Assembly (NCBI GenBank): GCA_963790965.1
Contig: CAWBQO010000003.1
Coordinates: 806,001 to 870,000 of the forward strand
DNA length: 64,000 nt
Origin: CAWBQO01 sp963790965
GTDB lineage: Bacteria > Bacteroidota > Rhodothermia > Rhodothermales > DASSAV01
Direction of reading: 5' to 3'
Of the stretch, positions 51,645 to 61,056 are shown one piece after another. Positions within the stretch are counted from its first letter, which is position 1. Each line of letters opens with the position of its first letter. The position numbers and the translations under genes were made by a program. Below the pieces are notes generated by a model. The model made no database searches and was not told the DNA's origin. It saw nothing but the letters and a program-made list of their open reading frames with translations.

Positions 51645-52448
51645 TCAGAAAGTCAGCCGCGCGGCAAACCCAAGCTGCGCCTCATCAACCTGCGGCACCA
51701 GCTCCCACTCGCCTCCGCCTGCCGGTGCCTTGGTGGGGCTAAGGAGCGCGTCGAGGTAACTGCCGGCCCACACGGATCCCGCAAGCAGGAGAAAAGCGCG
51801 GTTCCACGACCGGACAAGCTTGTAATCATTGTACAACTCGTTCTCTCGTCCGGGGGAGGCGGCATCCCGGTACTTCTGCCGAGCCGTGCGCGCAGCTCGG
51901 AAGGTCCCGAGCGATCCGGCAGCGCCCACCGTCCACATGGTGAGCATGAACCCGCCCTTCACCGGCTGCCGTTTATACAGCTGCCCCCAGCCGGGCAGGA
52001 CGGCCGAGCGCAACGTCGCCTGGAGGGCGGGATCTTGCAGCATCACATACCTGACCGTCTCGCGTCCGACGCCGGCCGCCCGCCATCGCCCGGCAGCACG
52101 CACTTCGTCCAGAAAGGCCAGGATCTTGGGCGAGACGAGCACAGGATCGAGCGAGAGATCAGGATCGAGCGTCAGCGCCGCTTCGAACTGGACGCGAGCC
52201 GCTTCCGGATCTGACTCTGTGTACGACACGAGCGCAAGCAGCGTATGCGCCTCCACGAGATCGCTCGTGCTGTACTCGGAATAATCGTCGACAACACGCT
52301 GCCCGAGCCGGATCACTTGCGGAAAGTCGAGACGGCGGTACGCTTCCCGCAGGCTGTCCATTGCTGGAGAAGATTCCTGAGCAACTGCCGGCGCGGGGAT
52401 CGCGAGCAGCAGAAGGACAACCCATCCGAACGGACGTACAACCGACAT
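51645..52448 (-). CDS. Exported DUF5683-like protein with TPR-like N-part
   Basis: About 267 residues from ATG 52448 (MSVVRPFG). Signal peptide WVVLLLLAIPAPAVAQ (end near 23). Next, helical TPR-like units (LREAYRRLDFPQVIRLGQRVVDDY, ARVQFEAALTLDPDLSLDP), and then the DUF5683 region: SAVLPGWGQLYKRQPVKGGFMLTMWTVGAAG, where PGWGQ-x-Y is the mark, and further hydrophobic helices. Possibly outer-membrane or periplasmic. Function unknown. Follows the kinase gene by 147 bp. Confidence 0.75.
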   Translation of the reverse strand: MSVVRPFGWVVLLLLAIPAPAVAQESSPAMDSLREAYRRLDFPQVIRLGQRVVDDYSEYSTSDLVEAHTLLALVSYTESDPEAARVQFEAALTLDPDLSLDPVLVSPKILAFLDEVRAAGRWRAAGVGRETVRYVMLQDPALQATLRSAVLPGWGQLYKRQPVKGGFMLTMWTVGAAGSLGTFRAARTARQKYRDAASPGRENELYNDYKLVRSWNRAFLLLAGSVWAGSYLDALLSPTKAPAGGGEWELVPQVDEAQLGFAARLTF

Positions 52449-52594
52449 GGCTTTGGGGCAAAGAGACGCTTGCTGATCAACTCCCGCGGCAGCACATTCA
52501 AACATCGCACGTGCCACACGGAGCGTAAGTTAAGGACGGTACGCGGGCAGAACCTGATTCCGCACTGCAACCGCCGTTCGTCCTGCACTTTCGC

Positions 52595-54355
52595 TCAGTT
52601 GCCGAGGAGTTTTTGCAGGTCGTACTGCATCGTCTCTTCGCTTCCTGCCTCGATGTTTATCTGACGCTGATACGTTCCCAATTCCTGGTGATAGAACGTG
52701 AGCGTGTGCGATCCCGGCGTGATGACGAGGGTCGCAGGCGTGACGCCCTGAGAAACGCCGTCGACCAGCACATTGGCAGAAGGTGTCGTGGCAACATTCA
52801 ACCGGCCGACGGAATCCCAGAGCGACACGGTAACGCTCTGCCGCCCTCCCGGCTCGAGTCGCACGCGCTGGTGTCTCGCCGGGAAGTCCGGGTGGCGCAG
52901 GTCGAGCGCGTAGGAGCCCGGCGGCACGGAGATCGGCCGCTCGAGCGGCGTCACGCCGACGAGCCGCCCATCCAGCACGACTTCGCACCAGGGCTGACAC
53001 ACCACCAGCAACGAGGCCGGTTCGCTGCCTGCCGGAAAAGACATCGAGTCCTGCACGGCAGACCTGGCCCGCAATGCTCTGTCTGAACGCCGGGGCGGTC
53101 GCGCGTTCTTGGCCGTTTGATCCGCCGCTGCCGGATCGGACACCGGGCGCAGCAGCGAATCCGCAGCGGCGGTGGCAGCGGAATCCTGCAGCGCCAGCGA
53201 ATCGGAAGCGGTGGAAAGAAGGGCGGAGATCGGCCGTGGGGAAGCCATTCTTCCGGAGAGCCAGCGCCCACCCACGAAGAGCAACGTCAAAGCCGCCGCA
53301 ACCACCAGCAGCGAACGAGCCAAAACGGAGGTGCGCCGCCGCTCCCTGCGTGCCGGAACGGCGGGTGACACCGTTTGCACCTCCTGACCGACATTAGCTC
53401 CACTACCCCGTCTACTCCCCTGCCACGGCACGACGACCTGCTTGGAGTAACCGACGACCGGCACCAGGGGCCGTTTCGCCTCAGACCGGAAGGCGTCCGG
53501 CTCCGCCAAATACTTCGCGACCGACAGCTCTCCCGTGGCGGGCGCGCTTTTCTGAAGGGTCTCTTCCAGCGCTGCAGCAACAAAAGCCGCCGAAGCCGGC
53601 CGCCGCATCGGATCTTTCCCGAGGAGCGACTTGCAGAGCGCAACGAGCGCGTCGGGTAAGTCCCGCCGGCCGTTCAGAAGCGTCGTCGGGTCGTAGTGAA
53701 CGGTGGCGTGGAGCACTTCGCCGCTTTCTTCACCCTCAAAGGGCGGCGTGCCCGTCAGCAGTTCGAGAAGGGTCGCGCCGAGCGCAAAAAGATCCGACGC
53801 CACCGCGAATTGCCCGTTCAGTACGACCTCGGGTGCCATATACCCGAGCGTGCCACACAGGTCCTCCTCCTCTTGATCGGCCACATCGTACAGCGCCAGC
53901 CCGAAATCGGATACGGTAACATGGCCGGACTGCGACACGAGGATGTTGTCCGGTTTGACGTCGCGGTGCAGAACCCCTCGCTCATGTGCCGCATGGAGAC
54001 CGCGGGCGGCCTGCGCAATGACGAACGCCGCAATCTCCCACGGAAGCGCGCGGCCCGACGAGAGTTGCCGCACGCTGACGCCCTCGACGAACTCCGTCAC
54101 CAGGAAGGCCTGCCGCTCGTCTCTGCCGAAGGCGTGGATCGACACGACATTGGTGTGCTGCACGCGGGCAATGAGCCGGGCTTCCTCTTCAAACCGGGCG
54201 ACGATCTCCTCATCCGCCGCATATTCCGGCTTTAGCACTTTAAGAAGGACGTAGCGGTCCAGCGACTGGTCGTATCCCTTGTATACAACCGTCGTTGCCC
54301 CCTCGGTCAACAAAGCGAATGGCCGTATGCCCCCTACTGGGTTGGCAATTCCCAT
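52595..54355 (-). CDS. Ser/Thr protein kinase with membrane helix and two PEGA domains
   Basis: About 586 residues from ATG 54355. Kinase domain 10-260: Lys in LLKVLKPEY (K39), HRDVKPDN with D132, DFG at 150-152, GYMAPE. The glycine-rich loop is weak (LTEGATTVVYKG). One membrane helix near 345-362 (LARSLLVVAAALTLLFVGG). Outside, two PEGA-type beta domains (CEVVLDGRLVGVTPLERPISVPPGSYALDLRHP; ANVLVDGVSQGVTPATLVITPGSHTLTF). PEGA domains may bind the cell surface or ligands. The start overlaps the upstream sigma-54 activator gene by 22 bp, so the two are coupled. Confidence 0.92.
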   Translation of the reverse strand: MGIANPVGGIRPFALLTEGATTVVYKGYDQSLDRYVLLKVLKPEYAADEEIVARFEEEARLIARVQHTNVVSIHAFGRDERQAFLVTEFVEGVSVRQLSSGRALPWEIAAFVIAQAARGLHAAHERGVLHRDVKPDNILVSQSGHVTVSDFGLALYDVADQEEEDLCGTLGYMAPEVVLNGQFAVASDLFALGATLLELLTGTPPFEGEESGEVLHATVHYDPTTLLNGRRDLPDALVALCKSLLGKDPMRRPASAAFVAAALEETLQKSAPATGELSVAKYLAEPDAFRSEAKRPLVPVVGYSKQVVVPWQGSRRGSGANVGQEVQTVSPAVPARRERRRTSVLARSLLVVAAALTLLFVGGRWLSGRMASPRPISALLSTASDSLALQDSAATAAADSLLRPVSDPAAADQTAKNARPPRRSDRALRARSAVQDSMSFPAGSEPASLLVVCQPWCEVVLDGRLVGVTPLERPISVPPGSYALDLRHPDFPARHQRVRLEPGGRQSVTVSLWDSVGRLNVATTPSANVLVDGVSQGVTPATLVITPGSHTLTFYHQELGTYQRQINIEAGSEETMQYDLQKLLGN

Positions 54356-55830
54356 TCCTTCAGCTTGTAATGAAGCCAGCGACGCGACACGCCGAGCACG
54401 CGCGAGGTCTCTGAAATATTGCCGTGGCACTCCTTCATGGTGCGGGCCACGAGCCGACGCTCCGCTTCCTTTAGCGTGACGCCGGGTTCGAGCGGATCCG
54501 CCTCCGCAACATCCGGGAGCCGCAGGTCTTGCTGCGTGATCAATTCGCCGCGCGAAAGCACGACCGCGCGTTCGACCGTATTCTCCAACTCGCGCACGTT
54601 GCCGGGCCAGGGATACTTTTGCAGCGCGTCCATCGCCTCGGGCGTGAAGCCCTGAATGTGCGCGCGTTTCTTAATAGCGTACCGGTCGAGGAAGAACTGC
54701 GCCAGCAGCGGCACGTCGCCGCGACGGAAGCGAAGCGGCGGCATGGTGATCTGGATGGTATCCAGCCGGTAATAAAGGTCTTCTCGGAAGTCGCCCTCTT
54801 TGATCAGTTCACGAAGCGGCTTATTCGTGGCAGAGAGGATGCGCACGTCCACCTTGCGCACAAAAGTCTCGCCGATGCGTTTGATCTCGCCTTCTTGCAG
54901 CACGCGCAGCAACGCCGTCTGAATCGGCAAGCTAAGGTCGCCCACTTCGTCAAGGAACACCGTCCCGCCGTCCGCCGCCTCGAACAAGCCGCGCTTGTCC
55001 GCCATTGCCCCGGTAAAAGCGCCCTTCTTGTGCCCGAACAGCTCGCTTTCCAACAGATTCTCAGGCAGCGAGCCGCAGAAGAGCGCGACAAACGGCTTGT
55101 CCTTGCGGTCGCCGTTGTAATGGATGGCTCTCGCCACAAGCTCTTTTCCGGTGCCGCTCTCGCCTTCGATGAGGACCGTGGCGTCGGTGTCGAGCACCCG
55201 TGTCATGGTGTCGAACACATCGCGGATGGCGGGGCTTTGTCCGACGATTTCCTCGAAGCCGTGCGCGCGCTGCACTTCCTGCCGCAGCCGCCTGTTCTCG
55301 TCCCGAAGCGTCTGGTAAAGCCTTGCGTTTTCGATCGCAATAGCGGCCTGATCGGCAAAGGCCTCCAAAAACGGAAGGCTGCTCCGGGTGAACCGACCGC
55401 GTTTGGAGATGCTGTCGAGGTAAATGGCCCCGATCTGCCGGTTCTTGATTCGAAGCGGCACGCAAGCGATGGACTGGATCTGCTGAAGGACGATGCTTTC
55501 GGTGTCCCCGTAGCGCTCGTCCCGCAGGGCCTCGTAGAGAAGGACCGGCTCGCCGGTGGCGAGCACTTCTTGCACGACGCTGGTGGAGATGCGCACCACC
55601 GTCCCAATCTGCTCCCGCGTAAAATTGCGGCTGTTCTTAACCTCGAACCCTTCCGAATGCGTGCGCGAGGAGAGTAGCAGCAATCCGCGCTCCGCGTCCA
55701 GCGTCGACATGGCAATGTCGAGCACCTGGTCGAGAAGCGCCCCCGGTTCCAGGATGGAATTGATGGTCGAAGCGATCTCGGAGAGGGCTTCGAATGAGGC
55801 CGGCAGCTGTTCGGTCGGGGCGGGTATCAT
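54334..55830 (-). CDS. Sigma-54-dependent activator with GAF sensor domain
   Basis: About 498 residues. GAF domain 10-170 (LSEIASTINSILEPGALLDQVLDIAMSTLDAERGLLLL ... PLRIKNRQIGAIYLDS), AAA domain with Walker A GESGTGKE at 223-230, the sigma-54 contact loop GAFTGA at 270-275, Walker B VFLDEV at 291-296, and a C-terminal Fis helix-turn-helix (ISETSRVLGVSRRWLHYKLKEW). So a sigma-54 regulon exists. It activates promoters with -24/-12 boxes; targets unknown. ATG 55830 (MIPAPTEQL) chosen; TTG 55860 also possible. First gene of the kinase unit. Confidence 0.93.
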   Translation of the reverse strand: MIPAPTEQLPASFEALSEIASTINSILEPGALLDQVLDIAMSTLDAERGLLLLSSRTHSEGFEVKNSRNFTREQIGTVVRISTSVVQEVLATGEPVLLYEALRDERYGDTESIVLQQIQSIACVPLRIKNRQIGAIYLDSISKRGRFTRSSLPFLEAFADQAAIAIENARLYQTLRDENRRLRQEVQRAHGFEEIVGQSPAIRDVFDTMTRVLDTDATVLIEGESGTGKELVARAIHYNGDRKDKPFVALFCGSLPENLLESELFGHKKGAFTGAMADKRGLFEAADGGTVFLDEVGDLSLPIQTALLRVLQEGEIKRIGETFVRKVDVRILSATNKPLRELIKEGDFREDLYYRLDTIQITMPPLRFRRGDVPLLAQFFLDRYAIKKRAHIQGFTPEAMDALQKYPWPGNVRELENTVERAVVLSRGELITQQDLRLPDVAEADPLEPGVTLKEAERRLVARTMKECHGNISETSRVLGVSRRWLHYKLKEWELPTQ

Positions 55831-55964
55831 GCGGTGGGTGGGTGTCTTCAGGCTCCCCAACGCACCTGCCCCCGCAAAGTGCCAAGACCGGGGGGCCTCT
55901 CTCTCTTTAAGTCGTGTTTTTTCATGCTCTGCTCATGCAGGATGCCCTCGCAGGCCTCGCCCGA

Positions 55965-56324
55965 TCAGAGCAGCATGACGCTCTGCACTTTTGCCCCGCG
56001 GATGTCTTCGTCGCTGTCGAGCATCTGCGTAAACGGCTTCCGGCCGCCGGGCGCGATGTTCGTCACCTCGATCTGCATCGTCGAGACGCGCTGGTTGTCC
56101 TCGTCGTAGAGCGAGACTTGTACCTGCGCGTTGCGGATCGAGTCCGCGCCGTTGTTCAGCAGCACACCCGAGAGGCGCCGGTCGCCTTCTCTCGTCCTGG
56201 CGTAGGCGAATTCCTCAACCGTGACGGACGGCTCTCCCTCGGGCAAGCGGTTCTCTTCCGGTCCTGCGCATCCCGCGAACAGCGTCAACCCGAGCGCGAG
56301 GCTCAGCAGCATTCCTTTAAACAT
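55965..56324 (-). CDS. Small lipoprotein, FxLYD-like domain
   Basis: About 119 residues from ATG 56324 (MFKGMLLSLALGLTLFAGC), with lipobox LFAGC. The mature part GVLLNNGADSIRNAQVQVSLYDEDNQRVSTMQIEVTNIAPGGRKPF is the FxLYD-type immunoglobulin-like fold (VSLYDEDNQ). Function unknown. Lies 60 bp after the carbamoyltransferase gene on the same strand. Confidence 0.8.
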   Translation of the reverse strand: MFKGMLLSLALGLTLFAGCAGPEENRLPEGEPSVTVEEFAYARTREGDRRLSGVLLNNGADSIRNAQVQVSLYDEDNQRVSTMQIEVTNIAPGGRKPFTQMLDSDEDIRGAKVQSVMLL

Positions 56325-56384
56325 CGTTGTCGTTCTGTGGTGGAAATCGAATGGAGGAAGAAGCCCCAAAGATCGGGCCGCTTC

Positions 56385-58187
56385 TCAATCCAGCCCGTAG
56401 GCGGCCGCAATCTCCTGCGGAGACATCTCCTCCAAACGGCCACCCGGCATTCGGCTTTTCTCGACGAGGAAGGAGCCAAGAACCAGCGCGTCCATGTGTG
56501 TCCTGCTGAAACACCGGAAAGCGTCCTCGGGGGCGCACACGATCGGTTCGCCGCGGACGTTGAAGCTGGTGTTGACGAGCACCGGACACCCGGTTTGCCG
56601 CTCAAACGCCGCCAGGAGCCGGTGGAAGGTGGGGTGCGTTTCTGCGTCTACCGTCTGCACGCGGGCCGAACCGTCGACGTGCGTCACGGCGGGCAGCGGC
56701 GAATCGACGCTTGCAAGGCGCTCGAACCCCTCGCCCGTGGCCGATGCGCCGCGCACCGCCGCCACAAGGAGCATATAAGGACTTTGTACGGAGAGATCGA
56801 AGTACTCCGCCGCGCGCTCCGCGAGAACGGCGGGGGCGAAGGGCCTGAAGCTTTCGCGGTACTTGATCTTGACATTGACCGTTCGCTGCACGTCCCTGCC
56901 CCGCGGATCGGCCAGGATGGAACGCGAACCGAGCGCGCGCGGACCGAATTCCATCTGCCCCTGAAACCACCCAACGACGTTCCCCTCCGACAGCAGCCGG
57001 GCGGTGGATTCAAACAGATGATCGCCTTCGAGCTTTTGATACGGAACTCCCGCGCCGTCGAGAAACGCCTCGATGCCCTCGTCGCTGTACGAAGGTCCGA
57101 GCAGACTCCCGCGCATTGCATCCGGATTTCCGGTCCGGCGAGGGAGGCCGGCGTATGCGTACGCCGCCATGTATGCCGCTCCAAGCGCGCCGCCCGCATC
57201 GCCCGCAGCAGGCTGCACCCATAAGGACTCGAAAGGACCTTCGCGAAGGAGCCGCCCGTTCGCGACGCAGTTGAGCGCCAGTCCGCCGGCCATGCACAGG
57301 TTCTTTTCGCCGGTGACGGCGTGAACGTGTTGCGCCATGTTGAGCACGGCTTGCTCCGTTACCTCCTGGATCGACCGCGCGAGATCCATCTCGCGCTGCG
57401 TCAGCGCGCCCTCCGGCCGCCGCGCGTGACCGCCGAAGAGCCAGGCAATCGCGCTGCCCGTCATCCGCAAGCCCGCCGGGTACGGAAAGTAGTCCATGTT
57501 CAGACGAAACGAGCCGTCGGCGCGCAGGTCGATCAGGTTGTCGAGGATCGTCTGGACGTAGCGAGGCTCGCCATACGGAGCCAACCCCATCAGCTTGTAT
57601 TCGCCGGAATTGACCTTGAAGCCGCAGAAATAAGTGAACGCGCTGTAGAGCAGTCCGAGCGAATGCGGAAAGTGGATCTCCGCCTGCAGCGCGAGTCCGT
57701 TGCCCGACCCCACGCCGAACGAAGTCGTTGCCCACTCGCCCACGCCGTCTGCCGTAAGCACGGCCGCGCGCTCGTAGGGCGAGGCAAAGAATGCAGAAGC
57801 CGCGTGCGCCTCGTGATGCTCGGGAAAGATGACCGTGCCGGAGTAGCCAAGCTCCTTCTCGATGAGGTCGGGAATCCAGAGCTTCTGCCGGAGCCAGAGC
57901 GGCATCGCTTTCAGGAACGACGGCAGGCCCGAGGGCGCATACGACAGGTACGTCTCCAGCAAGCGTTCGAACTTGAGAAACGGCTTGTCATAGAAGGCGA
58001 CGAGGTCGAGGTCCCCTCCCCGCGCGCCTGCCGCTTCGAGGCAGTACGCAACCGCATTCCGCGGGAAGGAAGCATCGTGCTTGACGCGCGTGAACCGCTC
58101 TTCCTGCGCCGCCGCGACGATCTCGCCATCCCGAAGGAGGCACGCGGCGGCATCGTGGTACCAGCAGGAGATCCCAAGCGTCAGCAT
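56385..58187 (-). CDS. NodU/CmcH-family carbamoyltransferase
   Basis: 600 residues. N-terminal Kae1/HSP70-like part starts with LGISCWYHDAAACLLRDGEIVAAAQEERFTRVKHD (metal and phosphate residues) and HEAHAASAFFAS; C-terminal YrdC-like part with FGPRALGSRSILADPR and FNVRGEPIVCAPEDAFRCF. These enzymes transfer carbamoyl from carbamoyl phosphate to hydroxyl or amino groups on sugars or antibiotics. There is no sugar- or antibiotic-biosynthesis gene nearby. Follows valS by 36 bp, so probably co-transcribed. Confidence 0.92.
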   Translation of the reverse strand: MLTLGISCWYHDAAACLLRDGEIVAAAQEERFTRVKHDASFPRNAVAYCLEAAGARGGDLDLVAFYDKPFLKFERLLETYLSYAPSGLPSFLKAMPLWLRQKLWIPDLIEKELGYSGTVIFPEHHEAHAASAFFASPYERAAVLTADGVGEWATTSFGVGSGNGLALQAEIHFPHSLGLLYSAFTYFCGFKVNSGEYKLMGLAPYGEPRYVQTILDNLIDLRADGSFRLNMDYFPYPAGLRMTGSAIAWLFGGHARRPEGALTQREMDLARSIQEVTEQAVLNMAQHVHAVTGEKNLCMAGGLALNCVANGRLLREGPFESLWVQPAAGDAGGALGAAYMAAYAYAGLPRRTGNPDAMRGSLLGPSYSDEGIEAFLDGAGVPYQKLEGDHLFESTARLLSEGNVVGWFQGQMEFGPRALGSRSILADPRGRDVQRTVNVKIKYRESFRPFAPAVLAERAAEYFDLSVQSPYMLLVAAVRGASATGEGFERLASVDSPLPAVTHVDGSARVQTVDAETHPTFHRLLAAFERQTGCPVLVNTSFNVRGEPIVCAPEDAFRCFSRTHMDALVLGSFLVEKSRMPGGRLEEMSPQEIAAAYGLD

Positions 58188-58223
58188 GAAGCAGGTGCCC
58201 GCGTACTTGTCCGCCGTGGACGA

Positions 58224-60905
58224 TCAGGAACGGTCCAGGTCGGCGAGGCTCGCCTGAAGCCGCTCGACTTCCGCACCCGCGTCGCGCTCCTTCTGCCGCT
58301 CGCGCTCCACCACGTCTTCCGGCGCGCGACCTACAAACTGTTCGTTCGCGAGTTTCCGCCGAACTGCAAGAAGAAAGCCTCTCTTCTGTTCGATCTCTTT
58401 CTCAATTCGCGCACGCTCCACATCGAGATCGATCATCCCGGCGAGTGGCGTAAAGACCTCACAAGCACCGATCACGCTGGACGCGCACGCGGCCGGTTTT
58501 TCAAGATCGATCCCAACTTCAAGATTGGAGACGCGGGCAAGCTTCCCAAAATACCGGCGATGGTCCTGCAGCACTTCGAGCAGACCGCCCTGCGAATCCG
58601 GCAAGCTCACATACGCTTTGATTTCCCGCGAAGGCGTCACGTTGTATTCGTTGCGGATGTTGCGCAGCCCTGAGATCATCTCCTGGATCAATCCGAAGCG
58701 CTCTCCCACCTGGCCGTCCATTTCGGCTCTATTCACGACCGGCCACGGCGCGCGCATGATGGTCTCGCCATCCTCCCGCGGCTGCAGCCGCTGCCATAGA
58801 TCCTCCGTGATGAAGGGCATGAACGGATGCAGGAGGCGCATCATTGCGTCATACACCTCCACCGCCAGGGCGATCTTCTCGTCCGACAGCGCCTCTCCCG
58901 CAGCGGGCTTGATCAGCTCCAGGTACCAGTCGCAGTAGTCTCCCCAGAATAGCGCGTAGATCTTTCCGAGCGCTTCATTGAGCCGATAGCGCTCCACGTC
59001 CTCATTGACCTCCGTGATGGTCGTGTTCAGCCGGTGCAGAATCCACTGCTCTGCAAGCTCCAAGTCGGCGAAGGTGCGCGTGCGTTCGTAGCGGCGCCCT
59101 TCCTCCATGAACTGTCCGAAGACGCGATGCGCGTTCCAGATTTTGTTGGCGAAGTTCCGGCCCATCTCGAACTTGGAAGGCTCGAGCTTGATGTCCTGAC
59201 CCTGCGCGCAAAGGATGGTAAGGGAAAAGCGAACGGCATCGGCTCCGTACTGCTCGATCATGTCCAGCGGATCAATGCCGTTGCCGAGGCTCTTGGACAT
59301 CCAACGACCCTGCTTGTCCTTGATCATGCCCGTAATGAACACGTCGCGGAAGGGCACTTCGCCGGTAAAATGGATGCCCGCCATGATCATCCGGGCGATC
59401 CAGAAGAAGAGGATGTCGTAGCCGGAGACGAGGACGGTCGTCGGGTAGAAGCGCGCGAGGTCCGCCGTTTCTTCGGGCCAACCGAGCGTGGCGAAGGGCC
59501 ACAGCCAGGAGGAGAACCAGGTGTCGAGCACGTCTTCATCCTGAACCATGCCGGGCGCGGGCTGCTCGACCGACACCACGAATTCACGGCTCTCGTCGAT
59601 GCCGCCCTCTTCGTCGGTATAGTACCAGACGGGAATGCGGTGTCCCCACCAGAGCTGCCGTGAAATCGTCCAGTCGCGGATATTCTCCAGCCACCTGAAG
59701 TATTCGTTCTCCCACCGCTTTGGGTAGAAGACCACGTCGCCGTTGCGGACAGCCTCCACGGCAGGGTCGGCAAGGGGCTTCATGCGGACAAACCACTGGC
59801 GTGAAACGAGTGGCTCTATAATGGACTTCGACCGGCTCGAAACCGGCACGGTCGAGCGGTACGGTTCGATCTTCTCCAGAAGCCCGAGTGCGTTCATGTC
59901 CGCGACAATCTGCTCCCTCGCCTTAAACCGCTCGATGCCTGCATACGGGCCGGCGTGCTCGCTGAGCGTGGCATCCGGGTTCATGATGCCGATGGAGGGC
60001 AAGCCGTGTTTCTGCCCGATCTCGAAATCGTTCTTGTCGTGCGCCGGCGTCACCTTGAGGGCACCCGCGCCGAACTCAGAGCGCACGTACTCGTCTCCTA
60101 TAATCGGGATAATGCGGTCCACAAAGGGCAGCCGCACATTTTTGCCGATCAGGTCCTGGTAGCGCTCGTCGTCCGGATGCACGGCAACGGCCGTGTCGCC
60201 GAGCATGGTTTCCGGCCGCGTGGTCGCGATCGTGATCGTGCCGGAGCCGTCTTCGAGCGGATATCGGAAGTACCAGAGCGACCCGTCGCGCTCGACATTG
60301 TCGACCTCTTCGTCGGAGAGGGCGGTCATGTCCTGCGGGCACCAGTTGACGAGATAGCTGCCGCGGTAGACAAGCCCTTCTTCGTACAGCCGAACGAAGA
60401 CCGTCTGGATGGCGCGCGTGAAGCCTTCATCCATCGTGAAGCGCTCGCGCGACCAGTCGCAAGAGTCGCCGAGGCGGCGCTTTTGCTGGAGGATGATGCC
60501 GCCGTACTCTTCTTTCCAGTCCCACACGCGGTCGATGAAGGTCTCGCGGCCGAGATCGTGGCGTGTCGTTCCGTCCTGCGCCTTCAGCGTCTTCTCGACG
60601 ACGTTCTGCGTGGCAATGCCGGCGTGGTCGATGCCGGGCACCCAGAGGGCTTCGAACCCCTGCATTCGCCGCATTCGCGTGAGCGCGTCCTGCATCGTGT
60701 CCTGCAGCGCGTGGCCCATGTGCAGTCGCCCCGTCACGTTGGGCGGCGGCATCATAACGACGTGCGGCGGACGGCCGGAGGCGGCATCTGCCTTGAAAAA
60801 GCCGTTCTCCTCCCAGTAGCGGTACCACTTCTCCTCAATCCGACTCGGATCGTAGGCCGAGGGGGACGGCTGCTCCACTTTCTTGTCTTCGACAACGCTC
60901 GCCAT
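58224..60905 (-). CDS. valS: Valyl-tRNA synthetase
   Basis: 893 residues, class Ia. HIGH-type motif is HMGH at 62-65 (NVTGRLHMGHALQ); KMSKS-type motif is MSKS (RWMSKSLGNGIDP). Between them the editing domain (TTRPETMLGDTAVAVHPDDERY). Anticodon-binding part and a C-terminal coiled-coil arm (RIEKEIEQKRGFLLAVRRKLANEQFVGRAPEDVVERER). Start ATG 60905. Charges tRNA-Val; a tRNA-Val gene is at 41597 in this window. Confidence 0.98.
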   Translation of the reverse strand: MASVVEDKKVEQPSPSAYDPSRIEEKWYRYWEENGFFKADAASGRPPHVVMMPPPNVTGRLHMGHALQDTMQDALTRMRRMQGFEALWVPGIDHAGIATQNVVEKTLKAQDGTTRHDLGRETFIDRVWDWKEEYGGIILQQKRRLGDSCDWSRERFTMDEGFTRAIQTVFVRLYEEGLVYRGSYLVNWCPQDMTALSDEEVDNVERDGSLWYFRYPLEDGSGTITIATTRPETMLGDTAVAVHPDDERYQDLIGKNVRLPFVDRIIPIIGDEYVRSEFGAGALKVTPAHDKNDFEIGQKHGLPSIGIMNPDATLSEHAGPYAGIERFKAREQIVADMNALGLLEKIEPYRSTVPVSSRSKSIIEPLVSRQWFVRMKPLADPAVEAVRNGDVVFYPKRWENEYFRWLENIRDWTISRQLWWGHRIPVWYYTDEEGGIDESREFVVSVEQPAPGMVQDEDVLDTWFSSWLWPFATLGWPEETADLARFYPTTVLVSGYDILFFWIARMIMAGIHFTGEVPFRDVFITGMIKDKQGRWMSKSLGNGIDPLDMIEQYGADAVRFSLTILCAQGQDIKLEPSKFEMGRNFANKIWNAHRVFGQFMEEGRRYERTRTFADLELAEQWILHRLNTTITEVNEDVERYRLNEALGKIYALFWGDYCDWYLELIKPAAGEALSDEKIALAVEVYDAMMRLLHPFMPFITEDLWQRLQPREDGETIMRAPWPVVNRAEMDGQVGERFGLIQEMISGLRNIRNEYNVTPSREIKAYVSLPDSQGGLLEVLQDHRRYFGKLARVSNLEVGIDLEKPAACASSVIGACEVFTPLAGMIDLDVERARIEKEIEQKRGFLLAVRRKLANEQFVGRAPEDVVERERQKERDAGAEVERLQASLADLDRS

Positions 60906-61056
60906 AAACTCAGGACTTTGTCAGCAAATCACGGGACGGAGGGGCAAAGCGTAAGCACCCTCTCGAAAGTCGAAGGATGACAAACACGGGCTGCCAGAGC
61001 CGGTTCCAGGAAAGTTACTTCAGCGCGGCTCCGGTCGCTGCCGCAAACTGCCCGGG

